Source of the DNA: Kiloniella laminariae
Lineage (GTDB): Bacteria; Pseudomonadota; Alphaproteobacteria; Kiloniellales; Kiloniellaceae
Assembly: GCF_027214005.1 (NCBI RefSeq)
Contig: NZ_JAPWGY010000004.1
Coordinates: 186,001-250,000 of the forward strand
Reading direction: 5' to 3'
Length of the DNA stretch: 64,000 nucleotides
In this document: positions 56,026 through 64,000 of the stretch, in pieces
Layout of the letters: each line of letters begins with the position of its first letter
How positions within the stretch are numbered: position 1 is the first letter of the stretch
Notes under the pieces: generated by a model
The model's input: the letters and a program-made list of their open reading frames with translations, nothing else
The model's database searches: none
Told to the model about the DNA's origin: nothing
Translations under genes and position numbers: made by a program

Positions 56026-56709
56026 ATGTCAGCTGTGTTCAAATGTGTTCCTTTCTCTGGTTTGCCTGATTATTCAGCAGAGGAAATGCAAAAACGGGCA
56101 GAGTCCTTCAAAGAGCTTATGGAGGGGCGGCGCACGATTCGGGATTTTTGTTCCAAGCCGGTTGACAGAGCTGTCATTGAAACAGCGGTTGCCACTGCCG
56201 GACTGGCGCCATCTGGTGCGAACAAGCAGCCCTGGCATTTTGCTGTGATCAGCAATCCGGAGATGAAGCGCAAAATAAGAGAAGCAGCAGAGATCGAAGA
56301 AAGAGAATTTTATAGCGGTAAAGCCAGTGAACAGTGGTTGAAAGATCTCGAGCCATTGGGCACTGATCCGCACAAGCCTTTTCTTGAAATTGCACCTTAT
56401 CTGATTGTTGTGTTTCAGCAAAATTATGACCTGGACCCAGAGACGGGCGACAAGATCAAACATTATTATATTCAGGAATCTGTGGGCTTGGCCTGTGGCT
56501 TCCTTATTACCGCTTTGCATAATGCGGGTCTGGCAACCCTGACCCATACGCCCAGCCCGATGGGCTTTCTCCGCGAGCTTCTGGGGCGTCCGAAACATGA
56601 AAAGCCGGTGATGATCATTGTAACAGGACATCCTGCTGAAGATGCGACTGTTCCTCTGGAGGCACTGAACAAAAAAGATCTGGACCGAACGTCGAGCTGG
56701 TTCGAATAG
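56026..56709 (+). CDS. Nitroreductase family protein (iodotyrosine-deiodinase-like)
   Basis: FMN-dependent oxidoreductase of 227 residues in the nitroreductase fold. RRTIRDFCSKPVDRAVIE, LAPSGANKQPWHFAVI and LACGFLITALHNAGLATLTHTPSP are typical of the subgroup that includes iodotyrosine deiodinase. The physiological substrate is unknown. It is alone, 260 bp after tRNA-Gln; a small palindrome GTGAC-N5-GTCAC at 55959-55973 lies in its upstream region. Confidence 0.9.
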   Translation: MSAVFKCVPFSGLPDYSAEEMQKRAESFKELMEGRRTIRDFCSKPVDRAVIETAVATAGLAPSGANKQPWHFAVISNPEMKRKIREAAEIEEREFYSGKASEQWLKDLEPLGTDPHKPFLEIAPYLIVVFQQNYDLDPETGDKIKHYYIQESVGLACGFLITALHNAGLATLTHTPSPMGFLRELLGRPKHEKPVMIIVTGHPAEDATVPLEALNKKDLDRTSSWFE

Positions 56710-56720
56710 TTTCCTGAGGC

Positions 56721-57485
56721 CTACCCCTCATTTTGCTCCAAGGCTTTCGTTGTTAAGGCAGAAAGGCTGATTTTCTGGTTGGCATCGACGTCAAAGTTCT
56801 CAGGTGCGAGCCACTGTTTGAAGGCCTGATCCAGCGCTGGCCATTCCTTGTCGAGGATTGAAAACCAGGCAGTATCCCTGTTGCGTCCTTTATAGACTGT
56901 TGCCTGTCGGAAAACGCCCTCAAAGGTGAAGCCCAGCCGTTTTGCCGCAGCTATTGATCCGGCGTTGAGTGCATCACATTTCCATTCATAACGGCGATAG
57001 CCCAGCTCGGTAAAAACCCGCTTCATCATCAGATACATGGCTTCGGTCGCCATGCGATTCCGCTGTAACGCGGGAGAAAAATTGATATGCCCCACTTCAA
57101 TGCTGCCGACAGAAGGGGTAATGCGTAAATAGCTGGCAACTCCCACTGCCTTTCCATTGCTCTGGTCAATTATAGCATGGAACAGCGGGTCATTGGTCGA
57201 GGCAATTTCTCTGATCCAGTCCTGATAACTTGCGAGAGTCTCAAAAGGGCCATAAGCGAGATAGCTCCAGTTCTTCCCTGATGTGTCCAGGGTATTTGCC
57301 TGAAAGAGATCCTGGCCGTGCTTTTCGGCAGAAAGTATTTCCAGGCGGCAATAGGTTCCTGCCATTGATGTCTGGGGAGGGGAACTGCGCGGAATCCAGC
57401 TGTCCAGCGCCGGACCAATGGGCTGTCCATGAACATTCAAACGGGAGGTGTTTACAGAGGACGTTATGGGAATGATTGTAGACAT
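56721..57485 (-). CDS. GNAT family N-acetyltransferase (RimJ/RimL-like)
   Basis: A 254-residue acetyltransferase. The N-terminal 45 residues (NVHGQPIGPALDSWIPRSSPP) are the extension seen in a widespread GNAT subgroup with ligand-binding loop VGHINFSPALQRNRMATEAM and the C-terminal YRRYEWKCDALNAGSIAAAKRLGF. The substrate is unknown. It is convergent with the nitroreductase and divergent from speE. Confidence 0.88.
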   Translation of the reverse strand: MSTIIPITSSVNTSRLNVHGQPIGPALDSWIPRSSPPQTSMAGTYCRLEILSAEKHGQDLFQANTLDTSGKNWSYLAYGPFETLASYQDWIREIASTNDPLFHAIIDQSNGKAVGVASYLRITPSVGSIEVGHINFSPALQRNRMATEAMYLMMKRVFTELGYRRYEWKCDALNAGSIAAAKRLGFTFEGVFRQATVYKGRNRDTAWFSILDKEWPALDQAFKQWLAPENFDVDANQKISLSALTTKALEQNEG

Positions 57486-57765
57486 CGGGGAAAACCTTTA
57501 TGAGCATGGATGTCTATATGAAGCATGAATTGGCTCTGGGAATAAGGGCCATTTTTGCTTATTGTTTGGGGCCGTTTTGTATCGGGAAATACCCTGTGAC
57601 AGGTGGGTGTTTTTAGCGAAAAGTCTTTCAGCTTGTCTGAAGCGAGCAATCGTAACGAGACAGTCTGGAGCAGCAAGGCTATATTGGATACGGCATGTTT
57701 CTCGTGCCGATTGGACGCAGAGTACCGGTTGAGACAATCGGTCCGTGAAATGTGAGGGGTTTGTA

Positions 57766-58662
57766 ATGGGGCAAGGTAAAAATGATTACGGCAGCTGGTG
57801 GCATGAAGAGGCCGGCGAAATGGATTTCACCCATGCCCTGAAGATGGAGCTTCTCCACAGTGAGCAGAGCCCTTTTCAGAAAATTGACATTTATGATCAT
57901 AAAAAATTCGGGCGTGTACTAGTTCTGGATGACTTGATTCAGGCTTCGCAAGCGGATGAATTTATCTATCACGAGATGGCGGTGCATGTCCCCGTGTTGG
58001 GGCGCAAAAAAGACAAGCTCAGTGCGCTGATCATTGGCGGCGGTGATGGGGGTCTGTTGCGTGAACTGCTGGTGCATCAATCGGTCGAGAAAATCGTAAT
58101 GGCCGAAATTGACCGCAGGGTTATCGAGTTGAGTAACGAATACCTTGGGGTTAATGGCAACTATGACGATCCCCGGGTTGAGCTCGTTTGTCAGGATGCT
58201 GCCCTCTATGTTGATGCGGCGCTGGAACGTGGCGAACAGTTCGATCTTATTTTTATGGATATCACCGAACCGGTCGGTCCTTCAGCCAGCCTCTTCACCG
58301 AGCAATTCCTCCACAAGCTTGTTGCAGTACTGAAGGACGATGGTGTCTGCGTTGATTCTGACAGTGTGTTTATTGGCAAGGACCGGATCAGTTTCCTGCA
58401 AGAGGTCTCGAGCGATGAAGAGCAGAGCCTGCTGGAGATCATGCGCAGTGGTCGTTTCTTCCCTCACATCAACGTTTACCGTTCGATTGTTCCGATGTAT
58501 CCGGGGGCTGAATTCGGTTTCTTCCTCTATACCAAGGATGGTCACAGCTATGGCGAACCTTATCGGGAACATGATGGAAAGCATTATAACTCTGCCGTTC
58601 ACAAAGGTGCCTTTGCCTTGCCGAACTGGTGGAAACATGAACTGGGCTTTGGTAAAAAGTAA
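57766..58662 (+). CDS. speE: Polyamine aminopropyltransferase (spermidine synthase)
   Basis: Transfers aminopropyl from decarboxylated AdoMet to putrescine. The 298-residue protein has VLVLDDLIQASQADEFIYHEM, the decarboxy-AdoMet site IIGGGDGGLLRELL, and the catalytic Asp region FDLIFMDITEPVGPS. The ATG at 57766 is preferred because GAGGGG lies at 57753-57758; an upstream GTG at 57745 has no such signal. A DUF188 gene follows 49 bp downstream. Confidence 0.94.
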   Translation: MGQGKNDYGSWWHEEAGEMDFTHALKMELLHSEQSPFQKIDIYDHKKFGRVLVLDDLIQASQADEFIYHEMAVHVPVLGRKKDKLSALIIGGGDGGLLRELLVHQSVEKIVMAEIDRRVIELSNEYLGVNGNYDDPRVELVCQDAALYVDAALERGEQFDLIFMDITEPVGPSASLFTEQFLHKLVAVLKDDGVCVDSDSVFIGKDRISFLQEVSSDEEQSLLEIMRSGRFFPHINVYRSIVPMYPGAEFGFFLYTKDGHSYGEPYREHDGKHYNSAVHKGAFALPNWWKHELGFGKK

Positions 58663-58711
58663 CCAGACATCCGGATGATCTCCGGCTTAAGGACAGAGGA
58701 GCTAGTCACCA

Positions 58712-59149
58712 ATGGAAATTTATGTGGATGGTGATGCCTGTCCGGTGAAGGAAGAAGTTATCCGTGTTGCCGAACGGCACGGCCTGCAGATCCATCTGGT
58801 GAGCAACAGCTGGTTGAGGTATGGGCGTCACCCGCTGGTCAACTCAGTGGTGGTGCCCGAGGGACTGGATGTTGCCGATGACTGGATCGCCGATAACATC
58901 AAGCCGGGGGATATTGCTGTTACGGCAGATATCCCCCTTGCATCGCGCTGTGTGAAGCAGGGGGCGAAGGTTCTTGATCCCAAAGGAAAAATTTTCACAG
59001 AAGAAAGCATGGGGATGACATTGGCCGTTCGTGACCTCATGACCAACTTACGTGAAAGCGGAGAAATCAGGAGCTACTCTCCCGCTTTTACCAAACAGGA
59101 CCGTTCCCGTTTTCTTTCTGCGCTGGACCAGATTATTCACAAGAAATAG
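58712..59149 (+). CDS. DUF188 (YaiI/YqxD) family protein
   Basis: A 145-residue cytoplasmic protein of the UPF0178 family, a PIN-like fold of unknown function. The signature is YVDGDACPVKEEVIRVAERHG at the N-terminus, followed by DDWIADNIKPGDIAVTADIPLA. It is 49 bp after speE in the same direction. Confidence 0.92.
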   Translation: MEIYVDGDACPVKEEVIRVAERHGLQIHLVSNSWLRYGRHPLVNSVVVPEGLDVADDWIADNIKPGDIAVTADIPLASRCVKQGAKVLDPKGKIFTEESMGMTLAVRDLMTNLRESGEIRSYSPAFTKQDRSRFLSALDQIIHKK

Positions 59150-59226
59150 CCTGCTGTTGTATTCTGTGATTTGATGCGTATCAGATGGCATCCTCTTCGG
59201 GGTGTCGGCGGGTTATCGGAGTTTTG

Positions 59227-61035
59227 ATGTTTCTGCCCTACAGACATATCTCCCTGAAAGTACTTGCCCCCTGGCTGGGGGCTCTGGCGGTTGGGGCTGT
59301 TCTGGTTATTAGTGTTGTGCAATGGATGGGGTACACCTCGGCCAGAGAACTCTCGCAAGTGGCTGTTGATCGCCTTAAACTCTATCATGGGACCCTGCAC
59401 AGTGCTTTGGAAAAACACCGATATCTGCCTTTTGTCCTCTCAAGGGATGAGGACATCCGGGAGCTTTTAACGGCGGGAGACGGGCGGGCCGGGCTGGCGG
59501 TATCGGTCAATCGTTCCTTGAGTGCGACCAACCAGAAAGCAGAGTCTGACGTACTTTACGTCCTGAACAGACAGGGCACGACCCTGGCTGCCTCAAACTG
59601 GCTGGAAGATAGAAGCTTTGTCGGACACAACTATGCTTTTCGCCCTTACTACAAGGATGCGATAGAAGGGAGAGAGTCAGGTTTTTTTGCCGTTGGAGCG
59701 ACAACGGGAGTGCCTGGATTTTTCATGTCCCATGCTGTCCCGGATGATACCAAAGGTGCCCGTGGTGTGATCGTGGTCAAGGTTGATTTGCGACCCCTCC
59801 AGCAGCAATGGCACGATGGTGGAGAGCATGTCATTGTCACGGATCAAAACGGGGTTATCTTCCTGTCCAGCCGGGACGAGTGGCGGTATCGGTCCCTTTC
59901 ACTTATCGATCGGGATGCAATGCAGCGGATCAGATCCGAACGGCAGTTTGCGGGGGCTGATCTGGCACCTCTTGCTCTGAAAAGGCTAAAGGTTTTCGGC
60001 GAAGAAGTGTTCGAGATCGATGGTCAGCGTTTTCTAGTACAGAAAGGTCCGGGGGGGAAGCCGGGGTGGAAAATCCTTTATCTGGCTCCCTTCAGCTATA
60101 TTACCGAGCGTCAACACACTGTATTCCTGATTGGCAGTGTGTTGCTTTTTCTTTGCCTTACCGGCGGGCTTTTTATTCGGGAACGTCGGCAAAAACTCTT
60201 TTCGGCACAACGGGCGCGTGAAGCTGACAGGATCGAGGCGATTAACGAAATGCTGCGGGTTGAGGTTGAAGAAAGAAAACGCACGGAAACCCGGCTGTTG
60301 AAAATACAAAGCGATCTGGTGCAGACGGGAAAACTGGCAGCCCTTGGGCAAATGTCTGCAGCAATAGCCCATGAAATCAATCAGCCTATGGCCGCCATCA
60401 GGACCTTCACGGCAAGTGCCCGGGTATTGTTGAACAAGGGCAAGCGCGAGCAGTTGGGAGAATCTCTTGCAGAAATTTCCTCCCTGACCGAGCGAATGGC
60501 AAAGATAACCGGTGAGTTGAAAACCTTTGCACGCAAGGCTCCGGTTGAGCTTCAGGAAGTGGATTTGCGCGTCGCCTTGAGTAAGGCGATCCAGCTTATG
60601 CAGGCGGTTTGCGAACAGGATGGTGTTGTTATTGATTTTGAGGATACGGGGCCAGAAACACAGGTGAAAGGCGATGTGGTTCGTCTGGAACAGGTCTTTG
60701 TAAATCTGTTGCGTAATGCAGCAGACGCCTTGCGTCTTGCGTCCGAAAAAAAAATCAAGGTTATCCTGGCCGGAGATGAGAAATACGCACTGGTTCGGAT
60801 TGAGGACAGTGGCCCCGGGATTGATATAAGCAACATGGATCAGCTTTTTGATCCCTTCTTCACCACCAAGGAAGTTGGAGAAGGAATGGGGCTGGGATTG
60901 TCAATCAGCTATGGGATTGTACAGGATCTTGGCGGAGATATTCGTGTGGAGAATATGAAAGATGGAGGAGCCTGTTTCATTGTAAAATTCCCCCTTGTGG
61001 CTTATGCCGAACGTTCTTTCGCCTGCTCGGCCTGA
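59227..61035 (+). CDS. DctB-like sensor histidine kinase
   Basis: Membrane sensor kinase of 602 residues. Two transmembrane helices (about residues 8-33 and 298-318) flank a periplasmic double-Cache-type domain like that of DctB (LNRQGTTLAASNWLEDRSFVGHNYAFRPYYKDA). Then come a coiled coil, the DHp domain with His382 in SAAIAHEINQPMAAIRTF, and the HATPase with VNLLRNAADAL, DSGPGID and GLGLSISYGIV. The ATG at 59227 has GGAG ten bases upstream; an in-frame GTG/ATG region 14 codons earlier is less likely. A DctD-type regulator would be its usual partner but is not next to it. The adjacent TAXI TRAP genes are its likely target. Confidence 0.9.
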   Translation: MFLPYRHISLKVLAPWLGALAVGAVLVISVVQWMGYTSARELSQVAVDRLKLYHGTLHSALEKHRYLPFVLSRDEDIRELLTAGDGRAGLAVSVNRSLSATNQKAESDVLYVLNRQGTTLAASNWLEDRSFVGHNYAFRPYYKDAIEGRESGFFAVGATTGVPGFFMSHAVPDDTKGARGVIVVKVDLRPLQQQWHDGGEHVIVTDQNGVIFLSSRDEWRYRSLSLIDRDAMQRIRSERQFAGADLAPLALKRLKVFGEEVFEIDGQRFLVQKGPGGKPGWKILYLAPFSYITERQHTVFLIGSVLLFLCLTGGLFIRERRQKLFSAQRAREADRIEAINEMLRVEVEERKRTETRLLKIQSDLVQTGKLAALGQMSAAIAHEINQPMAAIRTFTASARVLLNKGKREQLGESLAEISSLTERMAKITGELKTFARKAPVELQEVDLRVALSKAIQLMQAVCEQDGVVIDFEDTGPETQVKGDVVRLEQVFVNLLRNAADALRLASEKKIKVILAGDEKYALVRIEDSGPGIDISNMDQLFDPFFTTKEVGEGMGLGLSISYGIVQDLGGDIRVENMKDGGACFIVKFPLVAYAERSFACSA

Positions 61036-61201
61036 CCTGCAGCACCATATTCTCTGTTCCAGTTTTGTAAGAGAGTATATTCCCGAGTGAAATAGGCGGT
61101 TTTTTGCCTGCCATATCTTTGTTCCTCGGCGGAACTTTGCCATGTCAATATAGAATTTTGGATAAAATCAATATATTTCAAATAGTTGACTTGTAGGTAA
61201 G
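61036..61201. other. Region upstream of the TAXI promoter
   Basis: AT-rich sequence with no gene. AATCAATATATTT at 61166-61178 matches the IHF consensus WATCAA-N4-TTR at all but the last base and lies 24 bp before the sigma-54-like element; IHF often bends DNA at sigma-54 promoters. Confidence 0.35.
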
Positions 61202-61218
61202 TTGGCGCAACTCTTGCG
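61202..61218 (+). promoter_or_regulatory. Sigma-54-like promoter of the TAXI TRAP genes
   Basis: TTGGCGCAACTCTTGCG has the invariant GG at 61204-61205, ten bases, and GC at 61216-61217, and matches YTGGCACR-N4-TTGCW at most positions. Transcription would start near 61229, 166 nt before the TAXI ATG. Dct sensors typically act with sigma-54 activators, which fits the DctB-like kinase next door. Confidence 0.68.
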
Positions 61219-61394
61219 ATGTTTCCCGGTGAAAGAGCTGGACTTTACTGTTTGTATGTCTGTTTTCAGCTTGTAGACTAGAAAAAGATTTTCAGTGGAA
61301 CCATCAGAACAGATGAGGAAGTCTGTATCCAATTTTGTTCTGTCGGATCCAGTCGATATCGCGGTTATAAAAATAATGCCAAGGGAGGCTTTAA

Positions 61395-62414
61395 ATGAAG
61401 ATGTTAAAGACACTTAAATCAGCTGTGGCCGTTGCTGCGATCTGTAGCGCTTTTTCTACAGGGGCCAATGCCCAGGAAGAACGCGACTATTTGATGGCAA
61501 CAGCCAGCACGGGTGGAACCTATTATCCAGTCGGTGTTGCTATCTCTACACTGGTCAAGGTCAAGCTCCAGCCGACAGAGAAAATCGGCATGTCCGCGAT
61601 TAACTCTGCTGGTTCTGGTGAAAACATCAAAATGCTGCGGGATAATGAAGCCCAGTTCGGTATTCTACAGGGGCTTTATGGCTATTATGCCTGGAAAGGC
61701 ACAGGCCCGATTGAACAGGATGGCCCGCAGAAAAACATGCGTTCCGTAACGATGTTATGGCAGAACGTCGAACAGTTCACGGTGCTTTCAGAATATGCCA
61801 AAACCGGAACAGTTGACGACCTGGTCGGCATGAAAGGCCAGGGCATGTCCATGGGGAAGAAAAACTCAGGCACGATTGGTTCTAACGAAGTTCTGTTAAA
61901 GAACCTAGGAATCGATATCGAGACTGATTATAACCTTGTTCATGTCGGTTATGGGCCAAGTGCTGATGCGATGCAGAATGGCCAGATTGCCGGAATGGGA
62001 ACACCAGCGGGTGTCCCTGCGGGTGCTGTCACCAAAGCAATGGCTGCGATGGGGGACAAGGTTACTCTTCTTGGCTTTACACCAGAGCAGGCAGCCAAAG
62101 CTGATGGTGGTTTGGAACTCTGGACACCTTATACCATTGCGGCAGGCACCTATCCTGGGCAGGAAAAAGATATCGTGACCATTGCCCAGCCGAACTTTCT
62201 GGCAGTGCGGGATGATGTTGACGAAGAAGCCGTCTATCAGATTACGAAAACCATTTACGAAAACCTGCCTTTCCTGAATGCAATTCACAAAGCAACAGAA
62301 GTTATGAGCCTGGAAACAGCTCTGGCTGGTCTGCCTGTACCCCTGCATCCCGGTGCTGCACGGTACTTCAAGGAAGCCGGAATTGAAATTCCTGCACGTC
62401 TGATCGCTCAATAA
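61395..62414 (+). CDS. TRAP transporter solute receptor, TAXI family
   Basis: Periplasmic substrate-binding protein of 339 residues. The signal peptide ends at GANAQEERD and the TAXI signature TASTGGTYYPVGVAISTL follows, with SAGSGENIKMLRDNEAQFGILQ further on. The substrate of TAXI proteins is usually a dicarboxylate or amino acid such as glutamate, but it cannot be read from sequence here. AAGGGAGG precedes the ATG. It forms a unit with the fused permease downstream and is probably sigma-54-controlled. Confidence 0.95.
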   Translation: MKMLKTLKSAVAVAAICSAFSTGANAQEERDYLMATASTGGTYYPVGVAISTLVKVKLQPTEKIGMSAINSAGSGENIKMLRDNEAQFGILQGLYGYYAWKGTGPIEQDGPQKNMRSVTMLWQNVEQFTVLSEYAKTGTVDDLVGMKGQGMSMGKKNSGTIGSNEVLLKNLGIDIETDYNLVHVGYGPSADAMQNGQIAGMGTPAGVPAGAVTKAMAAMGDKVTLLGFTPEQAAKADGGLELWTPYTIAAGTYPGQEKDIVTIAQPNFLAVRDDVDEEAVYQITKTIYENLPFLNAIHKATEVMSLETALAGLPVPLHPGAARYFKEAGIEIPARLIAQ

Positions 62415-62501
62415 GCGACTTAGGCTAATTTCACAATAGGTTGCAGGCGTTCGAGTGATCGAGCGCCTGTTCCATAACTATTGCTTGTATTCGGGGTCAT
62501 C

Positions 62502-64000
62502 ATGTCACAAGAAGCAGAAAAATCAGATCCCCAGAGCCCGGAAACGGAACTTGGGGAGCAGGAAATAACGATCCGCGGGCAGGGGATGTGGACCAGCAAG
62601 GCTGTGTTTGGTCTCGGTGTCGTGATTTCCCTGATGCATATTTACTTTAACGTTTTTGCCGTAATTCCAAGCTTGTGGCAGAACGCCTTGCATTTCTCCG
62701 GTTTTGTCCTGATGGGAGCTTTGATTTATCCCATGTTTGGCAAGGGAGAGGGCAAATTCAGTATTATTACCGATATCTTTTTGGGGCTAACCGGTGCTTT
62801 TTCTGCAATATATCTCGTCGCGATGGAAGATGCGATCTATGCACGTGGCGTTGATATGGTGCTGGAGGAACTGATCGCGAGTACACTTCTGATCCTCGTG
62901 GCAATAGAATTCACCCGTCGCACTACCGGCTGGATCATTCCTGTATTGATCGTTCTTGCCCTTACCTATATTGGCTGGTGGGGACAACTGATCGACGGCG
63001 TCTTCAGGTTTGGGGGACTTCCTCCCGAAAGAGTACTCTTTCGCAGTATCTATGGTGATGATGCCCTGTTTGGCAATATAGCCCTGATTTCCTCTTCGTT
63101 TGTTTTCATGTTTATTCTTTTCGGTGCCTTCCTTGTACGTTCAGGCGCGGGTGATTTTATCATAGATCTTGCCCAGGTTGTTGCCGGACGCACCGTTGGT
63201 GGGCCAGGGTTGGTTGCTGTTCTTGCTTCTGGTTTGACAGGTACGATTTCAGGCTCTGCTGTCGCGAATACAGCCTCGACCGGCGTGATTACCATTCCTC
63301 TGATGAAAAAGGCAGGCTTCCCGGCCAAGTTCGCTGCCGGTGTCGAAACTGCGGCCTCGACTGGCGGGCAGTTGATGCCGCCAATAATGGGGGCAGGGGC
63401 GTTCGTAATGGCGAGCTACACCCAAATCCCCTATACAACGATTATTGCTGTCTCGGCACTTCCTGCCATTCTCTATTTTGTTTCTGTTGCTTTCTTTGTC
63501 CGTATTGAAGCGAAAAAAAACAATGTGCAGGTTGTTGCCGGAAGCTCCGAAACTGCGCTGGAGGTTTTAAAGCGAGGGGGGCTTCCCTTCCTTTTGCCCA
63601 TCACACTGCTGATTGGGCTTCTAATTTATGGTTACACGCCAACTTATGCCGCAGGTATTGCGATCATCGGCGTTGTTGTTGCTTCCTGGTTAACGCCAAA
63701 CAAAATGGGACCGAAAGCGGTTTTTGAAGCCCTGGCGCTTGGTGCGCGCAACATGGTTATGACGGCTATTCTGCTCTGTTCTGTCGGGTTGATTGTCAAC
63801 GTTATTGCGACGGCAGGTATCGGTAATATTTTTTCCCTTATGATAAATGAATGGGCTGGAGGGAACCTGATCATTGCAATGATCCTGATTGGTCTGGCCT
63901 CGTTGGTATTGGGAATGGGGTTGCCTGTGACGGCAGCCTATATCGTGTTAGGAACGCTTTCCGCTCCGGCACTTTATGCCCTGATCTCTGATGGCATGCT
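62502..64000 (+). CDS. Fused TRAP transporter permease (DctQM, 3' end outside window)
   Basis: Membrane component of the TAXI TRAP transporter, with the small (DctQ-like) and large (DctM-like) subunits fused. About 500 codons are visible from the ATG at 62502. The first 50 residues are hydrophilic and charged, then about four helices (DctQ part) run into the DctM core with GLTGTISGSAVANTASTGVIT and AASTGGQLMPPIMGAGAFVMASY. The reading frame is open at the window end; the missing C-terminus should be about 150 residues. It starts 87 bp after the receptor gene. Confidence 0.94.
   Translation, partial: MSQEAEKSDPQSPETELGEQEITIRGQGMWTSKAVFGLGVVISLMHIYFNVFAVIPSLWQNALHFSGFVLMGALIYPMFGKGEGKFSIITDIFLGLTGAFSAIYLVAMEDAIYARGVDMVLEELIASTLLILVAIEFTRRTTGWIIPVLIVLALTYIGWWGQLIDGVFRFGGLPPERVLFRSIYGDDALFGNIALISSSFVFMFILFGAFLVRSGAGDFIIDLAQVVAGRTVGGPGLVAVLASGLTGTISGSAVANTASTGVITIPLMKKAGFPAKFAAGVETAASTGGQLMPPIMGAGAFVMASYTQIPYTTIIAVSALPAILYFVSVAFFVRIEAKKNNVQVVAGSSETALEVLKRGGLPFLLPITLLIGLLIYGYTPTYAAGIAIIGVVVASWLTPNKMGPKAVFEALALGARNMVMTAILLCSVGLIVNVIATAGIGNIFSLMINEWAGGNLIIAMILIGLASLVLGMGLPVTAAYIVLGTLSAPALYALISDGM

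Overview
The window is an uninterrupted stretch of alphaproteobacterial core chromosome. The evidence is the CcrM-type GANTC methyltransferase, the a, c, b', b order of the F0 genes preceded by atpI, the plant-type glutamate-cysteine ligase, the ispH-thrB-rnhA order, the DUF721-mutY divergent pair, the coxB-coxA-ctaB-coxF-ctaG-coxC-surf1 cluster, and a DctB-like sensor beside a TAXI-type TRAP transporter. An aerobic, probably marine member of the Rhodospirillales/Kiloniellales/Sneathiellales assemblage would fit, but the genus cannot be fixed from this sequence. I see no insertion sequence, prophage, CRISPR array or integron.

Layout. 1-7 kb: ubiA (truncated by the window edge), rsmE, gshA, a small molybdopterin-domain-like membrane-anchored protein, tldD and a DUF3422 protein. 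7.3-13.6 kb: the aa3 cytochrome c oxidase cluster with its haem O synthase, copper chaperone and SURF1; the DUF983 gene expected before surf1 is present only as a decayed pseudogene. 13.6-18.5 kb: M32 carboxypeptidase, threonine synthase, M16 peptidase, GNAT acetyltransferase. 18.5-24.1 kb: YqgE/AlgH protein, DsbD/ScsB-like reductase, peroxiredoxin, a secreted DUF1194 protein, and a lone short flagellin behind a sigma-28-like promoter. 24.1-27.3 kb: ispH-thrB-rnhA operon and a lipoprotein. 27.5-32.5 kb: tandem glycine riboswitch, gcvT-gcvH-gcvP, then a candidate 6S RNA with a strong terminator. 32.6-36.1 kb: class II glutamine amidotransferase and the F0 ATP synthase operon. 36.3-42.6 kb: smc, a DsbA-like oxidoreductase, a DUF721 (DciA-like) gene, and mutY. 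42.6-49.6 kb: ccrM, rnhB, a CPA2 antiporter, a MoaB-like protein, a lytic transglycosylase and a uracil-DNA glycosylase-family protein with altered active-site motifs. 50-55.4 kb: ETF-ubiquinone oxidoreductase, a TPR lipoprotein, ispE, a peptidoglycan-binding-domain membrane protein. 55.7-59.1 kb: tRNA-Gln, nitroreductase, GNAT, spermidine synthase, DUF188. 59.2-64 kb: DctB-like histidine kinase, TAXI solute receptor behind a sigma-54-like promoter, and a fused TRAP permease cut by the window end.

Most genes are well-known housekeeping functions. The parts that deserve attention are mainly non-coding or degenerate: nine GANTC sites packed into 113 bp around the ccrM start, a dead DUF983 gene in the oxidase cluster, the sigma-28 and sigma-54 promoter matches, a CTGT-N8-ACAG palindrome between the DUF721 gene and mutY, the candidate 6S RNA, and the uracil-DNA glycosylase homologue that lacks the usual catalytic His-Pro. 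I found no convincing wholly new multi-gene system.
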